From Rotaria macrura (lineage: Eukaryota; Rotifera; Eurotatoria; Philodinida; Philodinidae): a stretch of 64,000 bases of DNA. Shown here piece after piece: positions 49,905 to 60,402 of the stretch. The stretch is taken from the NCBI GenBank assembly GCA_900239685.1, contig OENT01000140.1, positions 1 through 64,000 of the forward strand, written 5' to 3'. How positions within the stretch are numbered: the first letter of the stretch is position 1; every line of letters begins with the position of its first letter. Below the pieces are notes generated by a model. It was not told where the DNA came from, searched no databases, and saw nothing but the letters and a program-made list of their open reading frames with translations. The position numbers were made by a program, and so were the translations under genes.

Positions 49905-50249
49905 TTAATGAACGGATTTGAGTGAACCATCTTGATGAATTTCAAACTGCCAGTCGTGTTTTGGCGATGTAACACCCTCGAACGGAGCCGACAGTTCTTT
50001 TGTTGTACCATCTTCTGATTTAATAGTTAATTTTTGAATGACTTTACGTTGTTCATATTCACCAACGTGAACAGATTTTTCTTCAACTTGTTGTGAACCA
50101 CCTGTGGGTACAGTGAGAGTTATTGTTTCAGTGTGATCACTAAGCGAACCAGCATATTCCACTTCGACAGTAACATCATTGCCGCTTGAATTTTTCACCG
50201 TAGCTGAATAAACGTGACACGGTGCCTTGACTCCACACAGTGATGCCAT
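49905..50249 (-). CDS. small soluble beta-rich protein, 114 residues, function unknown
   Basis: Single-exon frame starting MASLCGVKAPCHVYSATVKN and ending EIHQDGSLKSVH. The composition is strongly protein-like and unlike neighbouring noncoding frames. Alternating Val/Thr/Glu strands (DVTVEVEYAG, TETITLTVPTGGSQQVEEKS, RKVIQKLTIKSED) suggest a beta-sandwich of about eight strands. There are two cysteines near the N-terminus, no signal peptide and no membrane segment. I do not recognise a named family. The sharply ATG-started frame, the balanced codon use and a poly(A) signal 91 nt downstream support a real gene. Possible roles, such as a stress or cytosolic binding protein, would be guesses. 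Confidence 0.7.
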   Translation of the reverse strand: MASLCGVKAPCHVYSATVKNSSGNDVTVEVEYAGSLSDHTETITLTVPTGGSQQVEEKSVHVGEYEQRKVIQKLTIKSEDGTTKELSAPFEGVTSPKHDWQFEIHQDGSLKSVH

Positions 50250-53239
50250 AATTATTTTTCAAAACAGATAATTGATAGTTGTAGAAAAGAATAAAAAATC
50301 CCAATATGAAACTGAAGTATGAATGATGAATGAATGAGAGCAAGTGTAAATCGTATGTGCCTATATACCAAAATGATAAGAACATAGCCTTTGCATCTAA
50401 GATAAAGAATATAAATAATAGATACCTACATTCGATTAGTAAAACAATGATTCATATCGAGGTTTTAGTTAATCAAGACAAAAATGAAATGTTTGTTTAT
50501 GAAGCAAGAATAGAGAAATTTTATTTGTCTTAACACGTCTTCTTTAGTTTTGAAGAAAACTATCTAAAGTACTAATCGAATGTCGCAATTTTTTCAATGA
50601 CGATTATTAGGAATAATCATTCGAAATGGATTAGATTCAAATGAAATTTGCATGACTAGGAAAGAAAAAGCAGTTTGAATTGAACCGAAAAGTTCTTGTT
50701 GGACATTCTCTATGTATTTTAGAGAATATGATTAAGAAATTTCAAGAATCAAATCTCCAATCAACACAGATTGTAATTTTATAGTGGCTGACATTCATGA
50801 GTTAAATTACATTGAAAAAGAAGTATAAAACTGATTTTTATTTCATGGGAATGAATATTGCCGTGTTTTCTCAAATTCAACAATTAAACTGAGATTATTA
50901 ATTTACAAGAACGTATTCGGGAATTAATCTATGTTTTGAAAAAATCTTCTTTTCGAAAAGCAATGATTTCAGCAACAAAATGAATGACTTTGTTTATTGA
51001 TTAATCATCAAGTACATATAAATTTTCTTTCACTAAAATTATTCTATCTAAGACAGCGTTACATTTTGCAAATGTTTTGATTTGAACTCCTGTAAACAGA
51101 GTAGCAAGCGCATAATTTTCTTTTAGAATATGTTCACGCTCTTCTCTCCTCAAATCAAATTTTATATTGACGTCTTTCAACAAGTTCAGATGATACTCTT
51201 CATATGAATGTGGACTGTTTTTACTTGTCCTAATTTTATGTTCTGAAGTGAACCTATGTAGGTTGATATGATATAAAAAGAAATATGTGAGACGAAAAAC
51301 TATTTTAACTAATGCTATTAGATCGATGGATTTCAATCACGTTAGTCATTGAGTGAAATGTATGATTTCATTGGAAACATGGGCGCAAATTACTTTGTTC
51401 TTTTGATTTAATCAATTCATTAACCTAGTCAAACATGTATGCTCGTAGATGGTCAAAGAAAAACATTCAGAATTTTCAGAACTCCTTATGAAAATGGTAG
51501 TTCGTCGTATAGAAAAAGAAATATGATTAGGTTAGAGTACATAGGAGCTCCGTTACTTTCAATCAAACAAACGATAGTAAACAGAATGATTGATTCTGAA
51601 AACCTTTGTATCGAATATAATCGTAAGAAATATAATGTGATTTTAATCTTCTGTTCTTATGTTTCATTATTTTATGTGCTTAGGCTTTTTCTAAACTCTC
51701 GTGCTGTCTCGAAAAAGACGTACCTGTAATCCGAAAAAAAATAATTATTCAGGTGTTCTTGGTGTTTTCGTCTTTGTTAATCTATGCCTTCTTCTTGATT
51801 CTGTATTGCATGAGATCGAATTGCATTGTATTGTATACGATAAAGCATAGGTTTTAATTTGATTTATATTAAATAGTCAAATTATACTGTCTGTAATGGA
51901 AGCAAGCTAAACTTCAAATTCTTCACTACAAAACTGTTCAATATCGTCGATTCTGAATGCATAATCATATTAAAGAAATAGAATGATATGTTATTCTGCT
52001 AGATATTTATCAATCGATCAAAAAATTTTCTTTTCGATTCTTTTCCTTTGGAAGATTTTATTATTGGTAGATATATCATATTTGATAAAGAAAATTAAAA
52101 TGATAAGATTTGTGCAAAAAATTGTTTCTTTTCTATTCTCCTATCGTTTTTCGTTCTATAATTTTAAGTTTTCAAGAATTTAATCACAAATATTCAGCGA
52201 AGACTTAACAGATTTTGCTCTATATGCTAGGATGGTTAGTTCCTTAAAAGCATATTTTCGTTTATGTATTATTCAAAGAAAACTATAAAATTAAGCATTG
52301 TGTGACTACTCTTCTGTAGTAGGTAACAACTTTGCTTTTAAATTAATAGATCAAACAGATTCTCAACTCATTCGTACGAAATCATCGTATGTAACGTCTT
52401 CTACCTATGATGAATAATTGTCGTCAGTTTACTGTCATTTATTGTGATGCCTTTCTAAATGATACGTAAAATAAGAACAAATTAAGATCTTGTCTAAGAT
52501 GCCATGAAATTGATAACCAATATTTACATGTGATAATTCTGATTAGTAAATTTTGAATGTATGGTAGAGGATGAGCTGATTATAAAGAATTCCATGCATC
52601 CATGTTATTTTCAAGCAACAATAACTATGATTCTCAACACAAATATTTTTTTTAATGTCAAAGTAAATCAGTAAGTCTGAAGTAAAAACCATGGAATAAA
52701 TGTTTAAAGCTAGATAATTAGTCGTATTTCTTGGAAAAAGACAAACCAAACTATACAATCATATCAGCATCCTGAAATAAATATCTTGGATGAGATTTTA
52801 CATTTGTTTCCTATTGAAAAACGAAAATTAAGTGCAAATTGAATTTCTGTTACGTACGATGATGAAGAAAACAATATTATATTGTGAAGTACTATGTATA
52901 ATTTTCTGCGATTATTAGCACTGTGTTGCAGTATGTCTCATATTAAAGATTAAGAACTGATCATTTCTAGAATAAGACTTCATGTCTTCAATATTCGAAT
53001 GCCTTGCTAAGAAATTAGTAATGAAGTATGAGAAGATTTTCATCGTGCTTAAAATCTAAGAAATCCCCATTCAACTTAATTAATCATCTGATATAAATGC
53101 TTCTGTTACTGTAATTAGTTGTATTAGAACATATGAGGAATTATTTTGAAGATCTAAAGATGTCATCACTCTTTATTTTCCATATATGAACTCCATTAAA
53201 TCATGAATTTTTAATAAAAATTAGAAATTTCTTTCTTAA
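50250..53239. other. 3-kb region with one possible gene fragment
   Basis: AT-rich DNA upstream of the 114-residue gene. Apart from the frame at 51001-51336, listed separately, the short frames (50330-50533, 51439-51729, 51983-52183, 52543-52758) look like chance readings. Confidence 0.4.
51001..51267 (-). pseudogene. possible coding fragment, family unknown
   Basis: The C-terminal two thirds of an open minus-strand frame reads like protein: EEYHLNLLKDVNIKFDLRRE, then ENYALATLFTGVQIKTFAKC and NAVLDRIILVKENLYVLDD and a stop at 51001. The first part is low-complexity and has no ATG start in a sensible place; a splice acceptor near 51268 (CTACATAG) could mark an exon border. It could be a last exon of an unfound gene or a leftover piece of a host gene. 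No upstream exon was found. Confidence 0.3.
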
Positions 53240-54147
53240 TTACTGAACACAGCATTGAATGTTTGCAGCACCTGGACAATATCCAGTGAATGTGGTACCA
53301 GTGCAAGCTGCCTTATCTTTGCAGACACCTGCTCTTCCGTTGACATTGCATGAAGAAGCTGATGGAATACAGCATTGAATATTAGCAGCGCCTGGGCAAA
53401 GACCAGCAACTGATCTTCCGTTGCATTCTGTTGTTGCTATACATTGACCAGTCACACCCTCGGCAGTACATGAAACAACTGCAAAAAAAGGGCAACAGTA
53501 AGATGAAATGAACCTCAAACAACATGTACGAATTGCTAGTATTAAATACCTCCTGTTCCACTTCCACAACCGAGTGTATTCTTAGCTTTGGCCCAGTAGT
53601 TTTCACGATCGGCTTGTCCATTTGTTCCACCGTTGATCTTTCGGGTGATTTGTCGGAAAGCAGTTAGTGTTGCTGCATCTGCTAATGCATTCAAATTGTG
53701 TTTAGTCCAGAACCAAACACTTGTGCGAAAGCCGACTTGCGGTGTGGCGACTAGGTGTGGATTTGCTTCTAAATCAAGCCCTAAAGCTCTTCCTGCTTCT
53801 CGATAGTTGGCTCGACCAGTAAGTTGAATAGGACCTCGTCCTTTGAATCGTTTACCATCACCTGGTTGTGTATTGCCTAAATCTAAGCGACCTTCGTAGG
53901 CTTCACCCGAGGCTATTTCTTCCATATAAACTAATTGACCTGATTCGTGTGCCAATTGAGCGAGAAAAGCTGCCTTGCGATGACACGTGTTGATTGAACC
54001 TTCAACCAAAGCGGCATTGATGTGGCTCAAATATTCAGGATGTCTATTATTTGGCATGATGCCTGTCAATTGAGCAGCAGTAATACCTTGTGAAAGGCAA
54101 TACTGTACATTAGTAGCAATTACCGCAAGTAGTAAAAATTTCAACAT
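53240..54147 (-). CDS. secreted GH19 chitinase with two C-terminal Cys-rich modules
   Basis: Two exons (53550-54147 and 53240-53478) with a 71-nt phase-1 intron give 278 residues. Signal peptide 1-20 (MLKFLLLAVIATNVQYCLSQ). Residues 21-195 form a compact GH19 domain of the bacterial/phage endolysin type, not the larger plant type: AFLAQLAHESG with the first catalytic Glu at 68, ASGEAYEGRLDLGN with the second at 85, then GDGKRFKGRGPIQLTGRANY and FWTKHNLNALAD. The enzyme should cleave chitin, or possibly peptidoglycan, outside the cell. The second exon encodes two similar six-cysteine modules ending CPGAANIQCCI and CPGAANIQCCV, probably for substrate binding. An intron and a eukaryotic signal peptide show it is settled in the host genome, while the catalytic domain suggests bacterial ancestry. 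An (AT)n run lies just upstream. Confidence 0.9.
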
Positions 54148-54190
54148 GATTGAAATAACTTGAATGATATTCTCAAGTATATATGTTGCT

Positions 54191-54212
54191 ATATATATAT
54201 ATATATATATAT
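54191..54212. repeat. (AT)n run upstream of the chitinase gene
   Basis: An AT dinucleotide run 43-65 bp upstream of the chitinase start codon. It could provide TATA-like sequence for the promoter, but simple repeats of this kind are common in the window. Confidence 0.6.
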
Positions 54213-57200
54213 GATGTGCACGATTATGTTTTCATCAAATTTAGTATTCAAAAGGTATCAGAGTCGCAGATGCCTTCAAATAACTCATATTGAAATATGA
54301 GATAGATACACAGAAAGCTGAATATTGAAGTCTCAATATTGTTTTAAAAATAAGATAAAAACGCTGTGTTCGAATTTCATCCTTTGGCTGCTAATCCGAT
54401 GATAACTTCGAAAGGTTTTCATTTGAATTTCAATTCGTTTTTTTGTTTTTCAGTCAATACACCCTCTTTTACACGTGCTAAGCTTTCACATTAGTTCTAT
54501 GGATTCGTACTCAAAACATTTGAAAATTGGACATTGCTGATTTAAACACGAATATCGGTAAAAAGAAATAGGTTAAATATTTATGTTTTATCAACTTTTT
54601 CTAAATTTGATTATCAAACGTAAGTATTAACAATCACTGAAAAGAAAATATCTTTGCATATTTCTCGCATGATTATAATATTCAATAAAGAATTTTCAAT
54701 AGATAACTTTACATGAATATTCATTATTTCTAACTTTCATTTTGAACTCTAACATAATGGAATTTCAATAAAGCAATGGAGTAATTACAAAGCAAGTCAA
54801 TATTAGATGTTTTTCATTTAAAATTTTATTGAATTAAAGTTTATCTGTTTTTCATCAATTTCAAATCTTGAAAACTTCTCATTTGAAATAGTTCTAATAA
54901 TGAATTCTCTGTAATTTACTACGAAGAAATATTCGCAGTTATACCATTACATTGGATTTCTGCCAAACTCTTGATTTCACTTTTTATTATTTTTTCTATT
55001 GAATTGAATTTTTCTACCTTAAGCTAATTTGAAATCAAATAGTTACATTCCTAATTTTTATTGGTATCAAAAAGCTCCAATTGTCAATTACAAGGTTTAT
55101 ATTTAGCGATAGAAAACGCATACAATAAAAAAAAAATCACTTACTCTCGAGTGATTACATCTCTTGTACAAGTTTTCCATGGTCGGGAAAATGATCTTGA
55201 AAATATGACAGTTTCTTGAATTCTTCTAAATTTGATATTGCTAAACAATAGATTTTTCTAGAAATAGGTTTCGGTGAACTATGAAGCAGTGTCTGCGGTA
55301 TTTCTTCTGATTCTTGTAAACATGATGATTTACTAATGAAAACTTAGTTAATTAAAATATGCATGGGTTCAGTTTCTTTGAGTAGTCATCGTAGTGCAAC
55401 AAAAATAACAAATGCACTCATAGATGAATTCTATAAATGACAGTTCACATTTCTGATCTCGTCATGATTTTCGATGTAGAGTAAAATTTTCTCAATCTTG
55501 TGTCTATTGCGCCAAGCAACATTTTTCAATGTGCATCCGTTGGTTAATTTCGTAAAATTCAATATACATGACCATATAAACTTCTCTATTATGCTCGACA
55601 TAATCACATCATGGCTTCTAAAATGTCTTACGGTTCAAAAAACACATCAAAATAAATAATATCGATTTTCTGAATATTTCCTATGATAAATCAAACATCC
55701 GTTAGACTCCTTAGTTCTTTACATTTAGATTAAATTTACGTCATTTATCATCTCGATATAATTTTATTTAAAAACTACGATCTCGGAAATAGCTTGAAGA
55801 AAACAAAAATTTGTACAAGTCTTTTTAATTGAAACAGTAACAGAAATACACCGTATATTAATATCTCACCTTTGTGAATGAAAAATAAAATGTTTTGAAT
55901 TTCAAGGGAGTTGGTATTCATTTTATATTTTTTTATTTCTTTCCTGATGAACTTCTGCATGTATTTTATATCAGTCTACATGAAAAATGTAAAGTAATAA
56001 CTAAAATATTAATGATTTCATTATTTTCAAAAAATACCCTAAAGAATCTTTAATGATAAAATTGCCTTTCTTCTTTCGAATAATAATAACGTATCATTGT
56101 TTTAATAAAAAAAAACAGATTGATTTATTTCGAGAACAAATATATTCATTAAATCAGTTCTAGTATATGATTTAGTCGTAGTGATACTTGAAATGAATAC
56201 AGTATCTATGAGCTTCAATGCTATCTATTTGTTGATAAAATTATAACTAATACACATTTGAATATGACTTTTCAACGACTATTTTGTTTTGGGATACATG
56301 TAATCAAAATTAATCTACATCAAGCATGTTTCAATTAAATTCGAGTAAAAACTTCATCATTGTAGAGAATATAATTTTTACAGTTTAAAACGAGCCTCCT
56401 TTCAATCTTCACTCAACGATTGAAACGATGATCAGAAAAAAAAATGTTCAATTGTTACAGTCTACGAATTATGTTTGATTTCGTTTTTGCTGTCTAAAAT
56501 GACTGTACTGTACCGTACTTGAGAATAAATATCTTATATTCAATCAGACCTACTAGTATTAGATTTGTACTTTTCATCATAAAACAAAAGATCACAACGT
56601 TAAAGCATTAAGACAATAAATAAAATGATATAGATATTGATCATTTCTAACATATCAAATATATGATCGATATTTCATTTGAAAAAATATCAATCGAATG
56701 TTTTGTTTTATAGGTAACATGACTCTACTGATTTATATTATCAATAATCATTAACACGTTTCAATATACATCAAAAAGGGATGATTAACCTTTCAATAGT
56801 TTCATACGAAGATTATATTCATCTATCAGTGTACTGATATCCGAAATTCATGTCATTATTTCTAGCAGCTGATATTTTCATAACTGTTAAACATGGTGCG
56901 TAACGAAATGCAAAACAATTGGAAAGATTTAATCAGATACATACACCTTATCGAATTAAAATTATGTTTCCGGATGACTTAGAAACTAAAAAATCAAATA
57001 CAGCATTCATCATTTCTGAAATAAATTTAGTTACTGATATTCTTATCGTTTATTGAAAAATCTATTGTTGCCACGATGCATGTTAACTCATCAAGAAGAA
57101 AACTAGTAGATGAAAATAGGATTAAATAAAAATGCTTCTTTTTTCCAATGTTTTCTTTAGTATTCAATTCCTTGCACTTGTTTTTTAAAATAATCCTATC

Positions 57201-58504
57201 GGTTGTTCGATGTATTCGTATTGATGTTGTTATGTTCTCTCGACAACAAAATATACTTTTTTTCTGCTGTTCTTTCCACTTGTTCACATACTGTTTTGTA
57301 ATATTTCTTGTGATACTGAACACGGCCATTCATCTTCAAATAAAACAAAGGTGGAGTATGTGTTTCAAATAATTTTCGATTGAAACAATATAGAAATGCC
57401 TTTTTCTCGTAGTTTAAAATAGAAACAAAACTGTATTTTATTAAGTCGAAACTTTTAATGACGTTGAAAAGATAGATTGTCGAGAATAGATTAGTAAGTT
57501 GTTTTTCGAACATCTCCTTATGGTGTAAACTAGAATCTTTTTAGTTCATGACTAACTAAAATTTTCGCTGCCGAAATATTATGACCTCAGAGAACTGGAA
57601 TAATAGTGAGAAATTTGTCAGAGTAAAACTCTGTAATTTTGTAAGTCGACGACGGAGAGAACAAACGAGATTATTGAACTTCATTCTAAGCGCTATATTC
57701 TGACAAATATTCTAGAAACCAACTGTGTTTATTCATGATTTCAAAGAAAACCTTCTATTATCAATGCATGGAAATATTTCGTTCGACTATAGATTAGAAC
57801 ATACATGAATTGATTTCGATATATTTGTTTACTATTTCTTTAGTTTGAAATTATTGTTTTATCATTGTTTCTAGTTTGAAAAAACGATCAGTTCTATTGA
57901 TGATTCTATCGATATTTACAAGAAGAAATTTAGCTAGATGTTAATGCGTGATGGATTCATTTGTTAGAAAATTCATTTCAAGCTATCTTTAACAAGATTA
58001 GCTCTACTATTGCATCATTCGATTTGACTTTTGCAGCAACATAGACAAGTGATCATTTATATCAATCTACGATTTATGTTTTTAGGTGATAATACTAGAT
58101 TAAATACACATTCAAGTGAATTCGTTTATCGCTAGTTAGGATCTATGCATACAATAGAATGCTCGTATTATTCATTATAGAAAATCTTTTATACATATTT
58201 TTACATGCATTTGACCAAGGATAAAAAGAAGTTATCAAAATAAGTCTCTTGATGTTAATAGAAATAGCATAGCATTGACATTATATATCTTAGTACCAAG
58301 GTGAAAAGTAAGGCAAGATCAGATCTGGATATAATATACAGTTTGTGTTTTGGATATTAATATTGGCTAGTATTTGAATTTCTGACAGTGTTCATACAAA
58401 GAACTAAATGGAAACATCAAAATTGATTGCTAACATGGCATTTAATGCAGAAGAACATTGAATTTTTTTTTCATGTTTTCACATGATGATGATAAATCAT
58501 GTTA
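54213..58504. other. 4.3-kb intergenic region
   Basis: AT-rich. The frames at 55775-55960 and 57027-57513 are hydrophobic or Asn/Lys-rich chance readings with no family likeness. No repeat structure or RNA gene was recognised. Confidence 0.4.
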
Positions 58505-58510
58505 TTTATT
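58505..58510 (-). promoter_or_regulatory. polyadenylation signal for C1QBP
   Basis: AATAAA on the minus strand (TTTATT on plus), 44 nt beyond the C1QBP stop codon. Confidence 0.55.
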
Positions 58511-58554
58511 TTTAGAGAACAACAACTAGAACGAAGCTGATCTAATTTTCTAAA

Positions 58555-60065
58555 TTATTTCTTAACAAACTTTTGTAACTTTTCAAGTAAACCAATATAT
58601 TGATGATGTTCATAAGCAGTTGAAAAATCAGCAAGTTGATTGGCAAATTCTAAAAATATAGGTGAGTTAATGTATGCTCAATCAAAAGAAAAATTCTCAC
58701 ATTTTCTATCTATTTTCGAAAGCTAATCAAGAAGAGTCTATAAACTTCTTATCAATGAGTGCAAATCATTTGATTGATTTCGTTTTCGCATGGTTTCACT
58801 TATATTCAGCTCATATTATATAACTGGTGAAACTTAAGCATTAATTAAAAATACGTACGGAACCAATCTCAAATTAAAAGAATACTCAACAACACTATAT
58901 AATCTATTTATATGAAGTCTTCGAAACTACTTTGAAATTAAAACATGTTCTGTTGGCATAAAGTAATTCTTAAATACCAGTAGGCCAAGGTCTCGTATGA
59001 CATAAGTCTAAATCTTATTCTATTCTTGGAATCATTAATTTATCTTATGTTCTATAGGATCAATTAAAATAAATATCTTGCACAGTCACAAATCTAATTA
59101 CAGAACTCTATAACAGGACAGTGACATTCTTCATCAAACTTTTCATAGAAAATAAAAATGAATACAACATATTCGGATTCGAACTAGGAGAATTCTTAAT
59201 AAACTTTTTATCGGTTATATCCAAATGAGTATTGATTCTTTTTTTTTTCTCTTCTAAATCAAATTATCGTTCTCAACAAACCTTCGCCAATGCCATGTTC
59301 TTCAAGTAAATTAAGTAATTTATCATAAAGTTCCCCATCGATAACCGAACAATCTGAACTATAAACAGTTTCATTCCATTCTCCTTCATGAACGGTAAAT
59401 TCGTCAATTTGAAAATCTTCGAAGACATGTTCCTGATGATCTTTTTGTTTTTTCTCATTGTCTGCCGGGGGATAGTGTTCTCGTGATTCTGGATAATCAT
59501 TCGGTAAATAAGAACAAAGAAATGATAATGTTTCTCCGCCACGATTTAGATCAACTGTAAATGTTGGACGAGATTTCAATTGTGTTGCAGCATTATTCGC
59601 TTTTTGTTCCTGTTCAGTTGAATTTAATTCTGAATCTTGTTCGGCATCACTGGCGTTCACAGTGTTCGTTACATTAAATTTCACTACAATTTTATCCCCA
59701 CCTATCTCACGAGTTAATGTTACTTCTGGCCCACTTGTTTGAACCTAATTCATGAAAAGACATCAAGATAGAAAACATACGACGAAAAATGATCGAACCT
59801 GAAAAGTAGAAATCGTCGGTAATTTTGTTGGATGTTTTTGTGCACTTTTTTCTAATTGAATTTCTTTTTGAAGAAATGTATCTAAGTCACGATAAGCATT
59901 ATCATTTGTTTGTACTGATGAGAATGTTCGAATAGGAACATAACGTTGAATTATTCCAAATGCTTGATTTGACTTCCGTTGAATAGAAGAATAAGATAAA
60001 CGTTGATGAGTATTTGCAAGTTTAGCATATTGAAATAAACTTCGTGTAAGATGACGAAAAGCCAT
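58555..60065 (-). CDS. C1QBP: C1QBP/p32 (MAM33 family), mitochondrial matrix acidic protein
   Basis: Three exons (59799-60065, 59282-59744, 58555-58649) join to 274 residues. The first about 50 residues are rich in Arg, Ser and Gln with almost no acid (MAFRHLTRSLFQYAKLANTH), a mitochondrial targeting sequence. The mature part matches the p32 trimer-forming fold: LDTFLQKEIQLEKSAQ, VTLTREIGGDKIVVKFNVTN, LSFLCSYLP, FQIDEFTVHEGE, LYDKLLNLLEEHGIGEEF, and a C-terminal helix STAYEHHQYIGLLEKLQKFV that closes the family core. p32 binds matrix proteins and RNA and supports mitochondrial translation. Introns are 54 and 632 nt, the first donor reading CAG|GTTCGA. It is divergent from PTGES3, about 340 bp from the first PTGES3 exon that I can place. 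Confidence 0.93.
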
Positions 60066-60402
60066 TGTAGAATGATCTATGAGAAAAGATCCGAAATCGG
60101 TTAAAGTGATTGTCCGTCTTTATTTGATAGTAAAATAACTCTCCTGCTACTGCTTGAACTTTTAGTAAATCATTTACATTGAGGAGGTTACAATAGAGGG
60201 CGTTACGAAACAAAATCATTGGCTTTTTTCTCTTCGGTATATTGTTTGTTTGTTTTTTAATTCTCTGGTTCATTTAGTTCTTAGGAGCAGTAGCCAGGTC
60301 ACTTTTACCATTAACATTTTATTTAAGAATCTTCATTGTAGCATCAAACATGTATGAAACTTCCCACCTAGTAAGAACAAAATGTGACATTTTCATTTGA
60401 AG
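60066..60402. promoter_or_regulatory. shared upstream region of C1QBP and PTGES3
   Basis: Spacer between two divergent genes. It should contain the C1QBP 5' end, the unplaced first exon of PTGES3 and the promoters of both. No clear motif was seen. Confidence 0.4.

Noticed and set aside
59160-59240. Possible tRNA on the minus strand (AGTTCGAATCC box)
   Set aside because: The flanking bases do not form a T-arm stem and no acceptor or anticodon arm could be drawn.
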